NCBI GenBank assembly: GCA_012520255.1
Contig: JAAYOQ010000010.1
Span: 1 to 64,000 of the forward strand
Source of the DNA: Erysipelotrichia bacterium
GTDB lineage: Bacteria > Bacillota_I > Bacilli_A > Erysipelotrichales > Erysipelotrichaceae
Reading direction: 5' to 3'
Length of the DNA: 64,000 nucleotides
Shown here: positions 33,926 to 42,253 of the stretch, in pieces
How positions within the stretch are numbered: the stretch's first letter is position 1
Layout: the number at the start of each line of letters is the position of its first letter
Notes under the pieces: generated by a model
The model's input: the letters and a program-made list of their open reading frames with translations, nothing else
Databases searched by the model: none
Told to the model about the DNA's origin: nothing
Translations under genes and position numbers: made by a program

Positions 33926-35326
33926 ATGTTAAAAAGTAAATATATTGATCAAATATGTATTATAGTAATGGCCTTTGCTCTTATCGTGACGATTTTGTTT
34001 ATCAACGGAGAAGCTATCGGATTAACACCTGAATCAGCAAACCCAGGATATGTAACACGTCTTTTCGATAAAAGTAGAGTTCATACTATCGATATTATTA
34101 TTGACGATTGGGACACCTTTCTTAAAAATGCTACCAAAGAGAAATACTCTCCTTGTACAATGGTTATTGATGGCGAAAAGTTTACTGCAGTAGGCTTGCG
34201 TGCCAAGGGAAACAACTCACTTCGTTTAATCAATAAATATGGTTTAGATCGTTACAGTTTAAAAGTAGAGTTTGACCACTATACTTATCAGAGTTATCAT
34301 GGACTTGACAAGTTTTCACTAGACACCTCTTTTCAAGATAACAGCTATATGAAATCCTGGATTACCTTCGATATGATGGAACACATGGGTGTTCCAACAC
34401 CTCTATGCAGCTATGTGTGGGTACGGATTAACGGAGAAGATTGGGGTCTGTTTGTAGCCATAGAAGAACCAGAAAAAGGTTTTGCAAGGCGTAATTTTGG
34501 TGCTAATCATGGACAACTTTATAAACCTGATTATAAATCTTTAAAAGCTGAAAATGCGGATGTTCATTTGCGTTATACTGATGATAATTTTGATAGCTAT
34601 GATAATATTTTCCGTAAAGCTAAATTTAAAATTACTAATGCCGATAAAAGAAGAGTTATTGAAGCTCTTAAAATCCTATCAACAGGTAAAAATCTGGAAA
34701 CTGCTATCAATGTGGATCAGGTGCTTCGATACTTTACAGCTCAGGTATTTGTCGTAAATATGGATAGCTACCTTGGTAAAACTGGACACAACTACTTTCT
34801 TTATGAAAAAGATGGTATTTTAAGTATCTTACCATGGGACTATAACCTTGCTTTTGCGACTTATTCTTTGGGTATGCCTAATCCTATAAATGATTCTACT
34901 CTCTATGTAAACTATCCAATAAACACTCCTGCCAGTGGTGAAATTATGGTTAAACGACCTTTATATCATAATCTGATGAAAAACAGAGAGTATTATGATC
35001 AGTATCATGCCTACTTTGACTATTTAATTGAAAGCTATTTTGAAAGTGGATATTTTGAAGAATTTATCGCTGATACTCTAAAAATGATTGCTCCTTATGT
35101 GGAAAAGGATCCAACAGCTTTTTGTTCTTATGACGATTTTCTTCTTGGTGTAGAAACAATAAAAAAATTCTGCCTATTGAGAGCTCAAAGTGTTAGAGGT
35201 CAACTAGATGGCACAATTCCTTCAACTATCGCTGGACAGAAAAAAGATAAAAGTAATTTAATTGATGCTTCTTCTATCTGGCTGCCTGATATGGGAGAAA
35301 TTGCTGATTTGAAAAATAAAAAGTAA
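33926..35326 (+). CDS. CotH-family secreted protein kinase
   Basis: A 466-residue protein with an N-terminal signal anchor (about 10-28) and an extracellular CotH kinase domain. B. subtilis CotH phosphorylates serines of spore-coat proteins. Family features include AVGLRAKGNNSL near residue 90 (ATP-loop region), a Lys/Arg-rich strand, MDSYLGKTGHNYFLY near 278 and ILPWDYNLAF near 301-310, whose Asp residues fit the catalytic and metal positions. It starts four bases after the DUF4956 gene and is last in the operon. The adjacent Ser-Asp-Tyr repeat tails of RsgI and the lipoprotein are candidate substrates; this is an inference. Confidence 0.88.
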   Translation: MLKSKYIDQICIIVMAFALIVTILFINGEAIGLTPESANPGYVTRLFDKSRVHTIDIIIDDWDTFLKNATKEKYSPCTMVIDGEKFTAVGLRAKGNNSLRLINKYGLDRYSLKVEFDHYTYQSYHGLDKFSLDTSFQDNSYMKSWITFDMMEHMGVPTPLCSYVWVRINGEDWGLFVAIEEPEKGFARRNFGANHGQLYKPDYKSLKAENADVHLRYTDDNFDSYDNIFRKAKFKITNADKRRVIEALKILSTGKNLETAINVDQVLRYFTAQVFVVNMDSYLGKTGHNYFLYEKDGILSILPWDYNLAFATYSLGMPNPINDSTLYVNYPINTPASGEIMVKRPLYHNLMKNREYYDQYHAYFDYLIESYFESGYFEEFIADTLKMIAPYVEKDPTAFCSYDDFLLGVETIKKFCLLRAQSVRGQLDGTIPSTIAGQKKDKSNLIDASSIWLPDMGEIADLKNKK

Positions 35327-35329
35327 ACG

Positions 35330-35357
35330 ACCGTTTTAAAAAATTAAACGGTTTTTT
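35330..35357 (+). terminator. Terminator of the sigma-I operon
   Basis: ACCGTTT (35330-35336) pairs with AAACGGT (35346-35352), followed by TTTTT, directly after cotH. Confidence 0.85.
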
Positions 35358-35498
35358 ATATTTTTATAAATGAGTAAAAATTAACAATTTCTTTGAAAAA
35401 TGAAAAAAATCACAAATTTTACTGCTTAAACTGGTTCCATTCTTTACTAAAAGCCAAAAATATCTTACAATTCATTTGTAACTAAAAAGGAGGACAAT

Positions 35499-37157
35499 AT
35501 GAAAATTTCATCATTACAAAAACTTAGATATCAGTACACTCCAAAACTTCCAGCAATGTTAAGAGGAGGTATCTCTAACATTTCTGTTAAGGAAGGTGCA
35601 GAAACTCAAAGTGTAGCGGATCAAGAAAAAATCAAAGCTCTTTTCCCACATACCTACGGTAAAAGAGAGATTACATTCCAAAAAGGAGAAAATACTTCTG
35701 TTGCTAAAAAACAGGTAGTAGGAGTAATCTTATCTGGTGGTCAGGCGCCAGGTGGACACAATGTAATTTGTGGTTTATATGATGCCTTAAAAGCAACTAA
35801 TCCTGAAAACCAATTGTACGGTTTCAAAAGAGGTCCTATCGGATTACTTAAAGATGACTACATCGTTTTAGAAGATGATTATGTCGATAAATTCAGAAAT
35901 ACTGGTGGATTTGACATCATTGGTTCTGGTAGAGACAAGCTTGAAACAGTTGAACAGTTTGAAACTGTAGCCGCTGTATGTAAAAAACGTGGTGTTAATG
36001 CTATTGTAATTATTGGTGGTGATGACTCAAATACCAACGCTGCTGTATTGGCTGAGTATTTTGCATCTAAAAACTACGGCATTCAGGTTATCGGTTGTCC
36101 AAAAACTATCGATGGTGACTTAAAAAATGAAGATATTGAATGTTCATTTGGTTTTGATACAGCAACGAAAACTTATAGTGAACTTATCGGAAATATTGCC
36201 AGAGATGCAAATTCTGCTAAAAAATATTGGCATTTCATTAAAGTCATGGGACGCTCAGCTTCGCATGTTGCTTTAGAATGTGCTTTAAAAACTCAACCAA
36301 ATATCTGTTTGGTTTCTGAAGAAATTGCCGAAAAAGAAATGTCAATAGCTGAAATTACTGATTATATTGCTGATGCAGTTGCTGCACGTGCAGCCAATGG
36401 AGAAAATTTCGGTATTGCAGTTATTCCTGAAGGGGTTGTTGAATTTATTCCTGAGTTTTCAGTATTAATTGGTGAAATCAACGAAATGTTAGCTGGTAGT
36501 AAAGCTGATGAATTTAATGCTTTACCAACTTGGGAAGACAAATATCACATGATTGAAAAAGGATTAACAGAACATTCTTTAGAAGTGTTCGCAATGCTTC
36601 CTTTAAATATTCAGCAACAATTATTCATGGATAGAGACCCTCATGGAAACGTTCAGGTCTCATTAATTGAATCTGAAAAATTATTCAGTTCATTAGTTAA
36701 AGCTAATCTGGCTAAAAGAAAAGCTGAGGGAAAATACAATGGCAAGTTCAGTGCCTTACACCATTTCTTCGGATATGAAGGCCGATGTGCATTCCCTTCT
36801 AATTTCGATGCTGACTATTGTTATTCATTAGGATACAATGCTTTCATGCTAATTCAATACGGTTATAATGGCTACTTATCAAAAGTATCTAATCTGGCTA
36901 AACCTGCTGAACAGTGGGTCGCTGGTGGTATGCCAATCACAAAGATGATGAATATTGAAAGAAGACATGGGGAAGACAAACCTGTTATCAGAAAAGCTCT
37001 TGTTGAATTAGATGGTAATCCATTTAAATATTTTGCAGCTCATAGAGACAAATGGGCCGTTGAAACTTCATTTGTTTATCCTGGAGCAATCCAATATTAT
37101 GGACCATCTGAGGTATGTGACATTACAACCGAAACATTGGCTTTAGAAAAACAATAA
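35499..37157 (+). CDS. pfp: Pyrophosphate-dependent 6-phosphofructokinase
   Basis: It phosphorylates fructose-6-phosphate reversibly with PPi instead of ATP in glycolysis. The 552-residue length and the motifs GVILSGGQAPGGHNVICG, IIGGDDSNTNAAVLAEYF and CPKTIDGDLKN are those of the long PfpB/plant-beta type. The Asp in GGDDS (where ATP enzymes have GGDGS) and the Lys in PKTIDGD mark PPi specificity. It has a GGAGG site and its own terminator. It is monocistronic and highly expressed in codon style. Confidence 0.96.
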   Translation: MKISSLQKLRYQYTPKLPAMLRGGISNISVKEGAETQSVADQEKIKALFPHTYGKREITFQKGENTSVAKKQVVGVILSGGQAPGGHNVICGLYDALKATNPENQLYGFKRGPIGLLKDDYIVLEDDYVDKFRNTGGFDIIGSGRDKLETVEQFETVAAVCKKRGVNAIVIIGGDDSNTNAAVLAEYFASKNYGIQVIGCPKTIDGDLKNEDIECSFGFDTATKTYSELIGNIARDANSAKKYWHFIKVMGRSASHVALECALKTQPNICLVSEEIAEKEMSIAEITDYIADAVAARAANGENFGIAVIPEGVVEFIPEFSVLIGEINEMLAGSKADEFNALPTWEDKYHMIEKGLTEHSLEVFAMLPLNIQQQLFMDRDPHGNVQVSLIESEKLFSSLVKANLAKRKAEGKYNGKFSALHHFFGYEGRCAFPSNFDADYCYSLGYNAFMLIQYGYNGYLSKVSNLAKPAEQWVAGGMPITKMMNIERRHGEDKPVIRKALVELDGNPFKYFAAHRDKWAVETSFVYPGAIQYYGPSEVCDITTETLALEKQ

Positions 37158-37200
37158 AATATTTTAAAAGCTGTTACAAGTAAGCAGTCATAGGAATAAT

Positions 37201-37240
37201 AAATGTATCAAGTTTGAAAATAAACAAGATACATTTTTTA
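37201..37240 (+). terminator. Terminator after pfp
   Basis: AAATGTATC (37201-37209) pairs with GATACATTT (37228-37236), with an inner GTTT/AAAC pairing and a T6 run. Confidence 0.8.
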
Positions 37241-37388
37241 TAATTTAAACATCAAACCGACAAACAATATCAGCATCAAACAAAAAAGATTTATCAAAGT
37301 TACAATTTCATTTTTTAAAAGTAAAAATTAACATTTTATGAAAAATGAATGTTTTTATATTATACTTAATATTGAGGAAGGGTTTATT

Positions 37389-38015
37389 ATGAAACAATAT
37401 AAATACAAATATAAAGATAAAGATAATACTGAATTAAAAAATAAGAGCTATCTGCGATTTTTTTCTATAGTTTACTTAGTTATAGTTATTATAATAGCAA
37501 CCTTATTTTTTACTGATTTGAATAGAATGAGACATAATAAACCTGTTGTTTTCAGTACTTGGGGTTTTTCTTATTCTCCACCTATTGATATACAGGAAAA
37601 TTTGATTAAAATTTCAATTGAAGATTATTTAATGGCTAAAGGAGACAGACAGTTTAAACGTCATGAAAATGAAAAGGCTTTTGCGAGCATAAGAATATAC
37701 TCATACGAAACAAAGAAAGAAGGAGTTTTTTATGTATATGCCTGGGCCTTAGAAAGAAGATACTACTTAGAAAATGATGAAATAATAAAAGAAAGCGAAA
37801 CTTCTTTTCCTTATATGTTTGTAGTTAAAGAGATGGATGGTGTCTTGGTTATTGTAGAAGCTAAAGTGCCAAGAGATGGAGATTATTACAAAGACGACAT
37901 GAAAAATCTTTTTCCAAGAATTATCAGAAAAAAAATGGAGAAGGTTTACGATGATGGTACGATAGAAAAATTAGCTTTAGAAATTCAACAGCAGATAAAA
38001 ATGTATTTTCATTAA
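37389..38015 (+). CDS. Unknown single-span membrane protein
   Basis: A 208-residue product that is not recognised. A Lys/Tyr-rich cytosolic start (MKQYKYKYKDKDN) precedes one membrane span (about residues 26-48); the remaining 160 residues lie outside or inside as an alpha/beta domain with ISIEDYLMAKGD and ASIRIYSYETKKEGVFYVYAWALERRYYL. The ATG at 37389 follows GAGGAAGG and is preferred to an in-frame codon 51 bases upstream. It is monocistronic, with a terminator at 38043. Confidence 0.65.
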   Translation: MKQYKYKYKDKDNTELKNKSYLRFFSIVYLVIVIIIATLFFTDLNRMRHNKPVVFSTWGFSYSPPIDIQENLIKISIEDYLMAKGDRQFKRHENEKAFASIRIYSYETKKEGVFYVYAWALERRYYLENDEIIKESETSFPYMFVVKEMDGVLVIVEAKVPRDGDYYKDDMKNLFPRIIRKKMEKVYDDGTIEKLALEIQQQIKMYFH

Positions 38016-38042
38016 CATTAAAATATATTAACAAAACATAGA

Positions 38043-38067
38043 GCTCATTTTAAAAATGAGCCCTTTT
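38043..38067 (+). terminator. Terminator after the 37389 gene
   Basis: GCTCATTTT (38043-38051) pairs with AAAATGAGC (38053-38061), followed by CCTTTTT. The loop is very short, so the inner pairs probably open. Confidence 0.7.
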
Positions 38068-38106
38068 TATAAAGTGGGAAAATTCTAGTTTTCAAATTAA
38101 TAAAAT

Positions 38107-38280
38107 TTATTTTGGCTTACAGGTATCTACTTTGAAAATAAAATATATCATATGGGACAACCAGACAACAGCAAGAATTGCACAAGGAATATAAAGGTTT
38201 TTTCTTATCATCATATAAAACCCAAAACCCATCAGAAAAGTAATAGCTATCGTAACTTTAATTTTTGTATATTTTGTCAT
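38107..38280 (-). CDS. Small two-helix membrane protein, 57 residues
   Basis: The minus strand encodes a 57-residue protein with two hydrophobic segments: TIAITFLMGFGFYMMI and IPCAILAVVWLSHMIYFIF. It has a basic start (MTKYTKIK) and a KVDTCKPK end. The composition is convincing for a small membrane protein, and an AAGG sequence lies upstream of the ATG. No family was recognised. It sits at the edge of a patch of decayed genes. Confidence 0.5.
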   Translation of the reverse strand: MTKYTKIKVTIAITFLMGFGFYMMIRKNLYIPCAILAVVWLSHMIYFIFKVDTCKPK

Positions 38281-38380
38281 TCCCTGGCCTTCTACATAAG
38301 ATTCCAGGTTGTTTTTATATAATTTTGTTGTAATAAACCAATTATATAATTTCTAATTTGTCAGTATATCTCCATAAAAA

Positions 38381-38642
38381 TCAACGAATTATCTTCCAAA
38401 AACCGGACTTGTTATTACCGATTCTTTCAATATATTTCTTTTCGACGAGCGATGCCACAGTTCGCGAAACTGTTCTTCGTGAAATTCCAATCTCTGATGC
38501 CAACTGATTGTATGTGTATTTCGGATTTTTAATTAACTCCAAGATTAGTTTCTTCTCAGTATCAGATAAATCATCGTTCAAACGGATACCTTTATCATCG
38601 GTGTCATCATCGGTGCCAAATAATCAATATCGGTGCCTTTAA
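38381..38642 (-). pseudogene. C-terminal remnant of an ATP-binding AlbA_2-type protein (winged helix part)
   Basis: A 66-residue frame from 38581 encodes a winged helix: LSDTEKKLILELIKNPKYTYNQLASEIGISRRTVSRTVASLVEKKYIERIG ends in NKSGFWKI. This is the typical tail of Schlafen/AlbA_2 ATP-binding proteins. The frame continues upstream without a start (GTDDDTDDKGIRLN) until a stop near 38630, so the body of the gene is missing. Three near-copies of ATCGGTGCC (38597, 38609, 38629) cover the break. Confidence 0.55.
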
Positions 38643-38655
38643 TCGTAAAATAACT

Positions 38656-38904
38656 CTAAGAAATACACCAATTTTCGAATTTCGTACTTTGCGGAAACTC
38701 TGAAACCCTTTTGATTACTGCGTTTTTTCCCTTTAGCATTATTATGACATACTCCCCACAGGCACACTCTAAAACGAGATCATCTAAACTAAACTGCGGT
38801 GAAATTACAGCATTTAAATTTTTGTGAGTTTCATAATTAATAACGTTAACAAAAAACTCATAAACCAATGCTACACGATCCCAAAAAATCGCTTTATTTT
38901 TCAT
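38656..38904 (-). pseudogene. N-terminal remnant of a class I methyltransferase
   Basis: An 82-codon frame whose first 50 residues (KAIFWDRVALVYEFFVNVINYETHKNL...LVLECACG) look like the start of a SAM-dependent methyltransferase, up to the first Gly of motif I. After ACG the sequence turns into unrelated residues (EYVIIMLKGKNAVIKRVSEF) and stops. The rest of the enzyme is absent. It directly abuts the remnant at 38381, so this patch is a deletion or insertion scar. Confidence 0.55.
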
Positions 38905-38935
38905 AATTAATTACTTCTCCTTGTTATTTAAAGGG

Positions 38936-38963
38936 GGGGGTGCACTTTAAAGTTCACCCCTGC
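38936..38963 (-). terminator. Terminator of the second feo operon
   Basis: On the minus strand GGGGTGAACTTT pairs with AAAGTGCACCCC with one mismatch. On the plus strand the hairpin starts with a G8 run. It follows the Cys-rich gene. Confidence 0.75.
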
Positions 38964-38973
38964 TTTTTTAAAA

Positions 38974-39159
38974 TTAATTATAATTCTTTGTATTTATTTC
39001 GTCTTTCACTTTCTGATTATAGCTGTTGCATCTACTTCCACATTGTTTTGAATAAGGACACCCAACACAAACTTCTCCCTGTTTTTTTGAATTATATAAA
39101 TACCAGATTATTCCTGTAACTATAACAATTAAAATTAAAACAACAATAATATCTTCCAT
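38974..39159 (-). CDS. FeoB-associated Cys-rich membrane protein (copy 2)
   Basis: A 61-residue protein with an N-terminal membrane span (IIVVLILIVIVTGIIWYLY) and the cysteine cluster CVGCPYSKQCGSRC. It has the same layout as the protein at 17732 but low identity outside the cysteines. It lies 22 bp after feoB copy 2 and is the last gene of that operon. Confidence 0.85.
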   Translation of the reverse strand: MEDIIVVLILIVIVTGIIWYLYNSKKQGEVCVGCPYSKQCGSRCNSYNQKVKDEINTKNYN

Positions 39160-39181
39160 AAAATAAACCCGTTTTATAATC

Positions 39182-41197
39182 TTAATTATTTACATTACTT
39201 AATTCATACTCAGATTTAAGTTTTTTATTGGTGTTTAAAATAAGACCAGCTACAATAGCTACCATGACTAATACAGCCATAAAGCCACCCACGGCAGCAG
39301 CAACATTAAGAGTTGCACCCGTAATAATGGTTCCGATTGTATAAACAAAATAAGCTACAGTATAACCCACACCTAGTTGAAGGGCAATTCCTCCCCATAG
39401 CCACTTGGCGCTCTTCATTTCACTATTCATAGAACCAATAGCTGCAAAGCATGGTGGAGTATAAAGATTAAACATTAAATATGCCAATGCTGCTATCTTA
39501 GTAATAGCAATAATTCCTGCTACCTCTGCACCTGCTCCCTCTAATAAAGCAAACTCTTCAACATCAATTAAGTTTTCAAGTCCTACAAAACAGACAGCTA
39601 AAGTACCAACTACATTTTCTTTAGCAATTAAACCAGTAACAGCTGCTGCAGCTAACTGCCAAGAAAGCACTCCAACAATTGGAACAAGTAAATAAGCAAA
39701 AGGCGAAGCAATCGAAGCTAGAATAGACTGATCAGCAGATTCTGCAACTGTAAAACTCCAGGTAAATGTCTGCATTAAATGTACAGCCAGATTACATAGC
39801 ATAATAATCGTTGCTGCTTTTACAATATATGCCCATCCACGACTCATCATCGTTTTGAATGCTCCCCAAAGAGAAGGAATCTTATATTCTGGCAATTCGA
39901 TAATAAAGAACGATTTTCTTGCCTTATGCCCTACAATTTTATTAACAAGTAAAGCTCCTAAGAAAATTAAAGCAATCCCTGTAAAATATACCAGGGTGCT
40001 TACCCAACTTGCGTTATCAAAGAATGCTCCTGCAAAAAGACCAATAACCGGTATTTTTGCTCCACAAGGCATGAATGGTGCCAGCATTGCTGTAACTCTT
40101 CTTTCACGTTCATTTCGAATAGTGCGACATGCCATAATTCCTGGAACCGCACAACCAATAGAAATCACAAAAGGAATAACTGATTTACCAGAAAGTCCAA
40201 CTTTTTTAAAAATAGGATCAAGTACAACAGCAACACGTGCCATATAGCCACAATCTTCCAATAAAGCAATCAAAAAATACATTACCATAACCAAAGGTAA
40301 AAAGCCTAAAACAGCACTAATTCCACCAATGATACCTTCAACTACAATCGATTGAAGTAAAGGACTGGTATTAACCATCAAATCAGCTACATAACCTTGA
40401 AAAGAATCAATTGCTCCTGTTAAAACTCCTTCTAAATATTTACCTAGACCAAGAGGTCCTTCAGCTTGGGAAATATAAAATACTAAAAACATTACAATTA
40501 CAAATATTGGTATTCCAAGCCATTTATTAGTTAAAACCGCATCTATCTTATCACCAAAGTTTTTATCTTTAGTTAATATTTTACGTGTTTCAACTTCTTC
40601 AACAATTTTATTAACAAAATCAAATCTTTTACGATCAGCTGCTTCAACTGCTGATTTATCATTCAAATCAACTTCCCCCTGACTATAGGGTTTTTTCTGA
40701 GTTGATCCAACTACAGAGATAGCTGCTTCAACAACTTCTTTTAACCCCTCTCCTGTAGTAGATACTGTGTTTATAACCGGACAACCAAGTCTGTTACTCA
40801 ATTTTTCTACATTAATTTTTGTTCCCTTCTTTTCACTTAAATCACTTTTATTTAAGGCCACAACTACCGGTATTCCCAGTTCTAAAAGTTGAGTTGTAAA
40901 GAAAAGACTACGACTGAGGTTTGTAGCTTCAACAATGTTAATGATAACATCGGGATTTTCCCTTCTCACATAGGAACTTGTAATACTTTCTTCACTGGTA
41001 AACGGTGACATAGAATACGCACCAGGAAGGTCAACAGCAATCAACTGTTCATCAGACGCATATACCTTTTTAATAGGGTATTCTTTTTTCTCTAAGGTAA
41101 CACCAGCCCAGTTTCCAACCTTTTCGTATCGACCGGTAAGAGCATTATACATTGTGGTTTTACCCGAGTTTGGGTTGCCTGTTAAAGCAATTCTCAT
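39182..41197 (-). CDS. feoB: Ferrous iron transporter FeoB (copy 2)
   Basis: A 671-residue FeoB: G domain with GNPNSGKTT (residues 7-15), VDLPGAYSM and NKSD, a spacer to about residue 215, then the membrane domain with Gate motifs IPFVISIGCAVPGIMACRTI and YTPPCFAAIGSMNSEM. It differs clearly from copy 1 (no close identity outside motifs), so the two are old paralogues or came from different sources. It has its own operator (41269-41286) 72 bp upstream as well as the one before feoA copy 2. It could serve different iron levels or another divalent metal. Confidence 0.95.
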   Translation of the reverse strand: MRIALTGNPNSGKTTMYNALTGRYEKVGNWAGVTLEKKEYPIKKVYASDEQLIAVDLPGAYSMSPFTSEESITSSYVRRENPDVIINIVEATNLSRSLFFTTQLLELGIPVVVALNKSDLSEKKGTKINVEKLSNRLGCPVINTVSTTGEGLKEVVEAAISVVGSTQKKPYSQGEVDLNDKSAVEAADRKRFDFVNKIVEEVETRKILTKDKNFGDKIDAVLTNKWLGIPIFVIVMFLVFYISQAEGPLGLGKYLEGVLTGAIDSFQGYVADLMVNTSPLLQSIVVEGIIGGISAVLGFLPLVMVMYFLIALLEDCGYMARVAVVLDPIFKKVGLSGKSVIPFVISIGCAVPGIMACRTIRNERERRVTAMLAPFMPCGAKIPVIGLFAGAFFDNASWVSTLVYFTGIALIFLGALLVNKIVGHKARKSFFIIELPEYKIPSLWGAFKTMMSRGWAYIVKAATIIMLCNLAVHLMQTFTWSFTVAESADQSILASIASPFAYLLVPIVGVLSWQLAAAAVTGLIAKENVVGTLAVCFVGLENLIDVEEFALLEGAGAEVAGIIAITKIAALAYLMFNLYTPPCFAAIGSMNSEMKSAKWLWGGIALQLGVGYTVAYFVYTIGTIITGATLNVAAAVGGFMAVLVMVAIVAGLILNTNKKLKSEYELSNVNN

Positions 41198-41268
41198 ATG
41201 GATTTCCTCCTTCTTTCTAAATCTATATAATCTAAATCCTTTTGGATAAAGTTATAAGCATTTGAATT

Positions 41269-41286
41269 AGTTAGTTGCAACTAACT
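41269..41286 (-). promoter_or_regulatory. AGTTAG-N6-CTAACT operator between feoA2 and feoB2
   Basis: AGTTAG-TTGCAA-CTAACT is a perfect 18-bp palindrome. A TTGCAA...TATAAC promoter with 18-bp spacing on the minus strand would start inside it. It indicates separate iron control of feoB2. Confidence 0.75.
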
Positions 41287-41332
41287 GCGTTTGAAAAATA
41301 AAAGTTTTATCATTTAATAATTAAATATCCAC

Positions 41333-41548
41333 TTAAACAATAATAGCTTCAGCCAACTGATTATCAATGTTATATCTTCCATCTTTAATAGCTACAACAC
41401 ATCCTCCTTTAAGATGTCTTACAACTGTTATTTTCTCCCCAATATAACAGCCAAGAGAGAACAAAAAAGCATCCAGTTCTTCATCGCCAGTTACAATATT
41501 ACTAATGCTGTATTCAATTCCCTCTTGTGCTTGTTTTAAATTTTTCAT
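41333..41548 (-). CDS. feoA: FeoA domain protein (copy 2)
   Basis: A 71-residue FeoA-like SH3 domain (ITVVRHLKGGCVVAIKDGRYNIDNQLAEAIIV). The usual RLLEMGL helix is replaced by AFLFSLGCYIGE, with a Cys in it. It is 135 bp from feoB2 rather than coupled to it, and each has an operator. A GGGAAAA sequence precedes the ATG; there is no strong ribosome site. Confidence 0.88.
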   Translation of the reverse strand: MKNLKQAQEGIEYSISNIVTGDEELDAFLFSLGCYIGEKITVVRHLKGGCVVAIKDGRYNIDNQLAEAIIV

Positions 41549-41570
41549 AAAATTATTTTCCCTTATTTCG

Positions 41571-41624
41571 AGTTAGTTATAACTAACTGAAATTTATAAT
41601 ACTCTTTTTTTTCATAAATGTCAA
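41571..41624 (-). promoter_or_regulatory. feoA2 promoter and downstream AGTTAG-N6-CTAACT operator
   Basis: On the minus strand TTGACA (41624-41619) and TATTAT (41601-41596) are 17 bp apart. The perfect palindrome AGTTAG-TTATAA-CTAACT (41571-41588) lies just downstream of the -10, over the expected transcription start. Confidence 0.8.
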
Positions 41625-41802
41625 TGATACTTCATAAAATATTTTTCTACTCTATTACATTTAAAGAAAAATACCTATAGATTTACAAAATATGTTTTTT
41701 TTACAACCAGTTGTACCTTAAAAAAGACCACCTGTCAAAAATCTATGGCCAGAGGTTTTTAATTTTCTTATAATGTAGTCGAAACCTGAAAGGGGTGAAA
41801 AA

Positions 41803-42243
41803 ATGCAGATTGAAGTACGCATTGATCCTGATTGTCAAAAGACTAAAATTATTATTGTCACCAAAGAAGTTGATCAAAAAATTAATGATTTAGTTAAAAA
41901 AATCGAAGATGTTCAACCAAAAGTCATTGCTGGCTTTAAAGACGACAGGGTGGAAATTTTAAAGCCTGATGACATCTATCGTATTTATGCTTCAAACGGC
42001 AAAGTGTTTGTCGAAACGGACAAGGATGATTACACATTAAATTTACGACTTTATGAAGTTGAACAGAGAACAGATAACCTTAAATTTTTACGCATCTCGA
42101 ATTCAGAAATAGTCAACTTACAAAAAGTACAGAATTTCGACTTAAGTTTTACTGGAACGATTTGTGTTAAATTATTAAACGGTACTACTACCTATGCATC
42201 AAGAAGGTATGTCAGTAAAGTCAAGAAAGTATTAGGAATATGA
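41803..42243 (+). CDS. LytTR-domain transcriptional regulator
   Basis: A 146-residue protein whose C-terminal 95 residues are a LytTR DNA-binding domain (DIYRIYASNGKVFVETDKDDYTLNLRLYEVEQ ... FLRISNSEIVNLQKVQNFDL, RRYVSKVKKVLGI). It has no receiver domain. Such stand-alone LytTR proteins are typically paired with a membrane inhibitor encoded next to them, as here (DUF3021 protein, 10 bp apart). A strong AAAGGGGTG site precedes the ATG. It probably autoactivates its operon; the direct target sites were not identified. Confidence 0.9.
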   Translation: MQIEVRIDPDCQKTKIIIVTKEVDQKINDLVKKIEDVQPKVIAGFKDDRVEILKPDDIYRIYASNGKVFVETDKDDYTLNLRLYEVEQRTDNLKFLRISNSEIVNLQKVQNFDLSFTGTICVKLLNGTTTYASRRYVSKVKKVLGI

Positions 42244-42253
42244 GGTGAAAATT

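Noticed and set aside
39855-40247. 130-codon plus-strand frame within feoB2
   Set aside because: Antisense shadow of a well supported membrane protein gene.
41701-41765. Terminator or riboswitch before the LytTR gene
   Set aside because: The ACCACCTGTC...GGCCAGAGGT arms pair poorly and no aptamer core was recognised.
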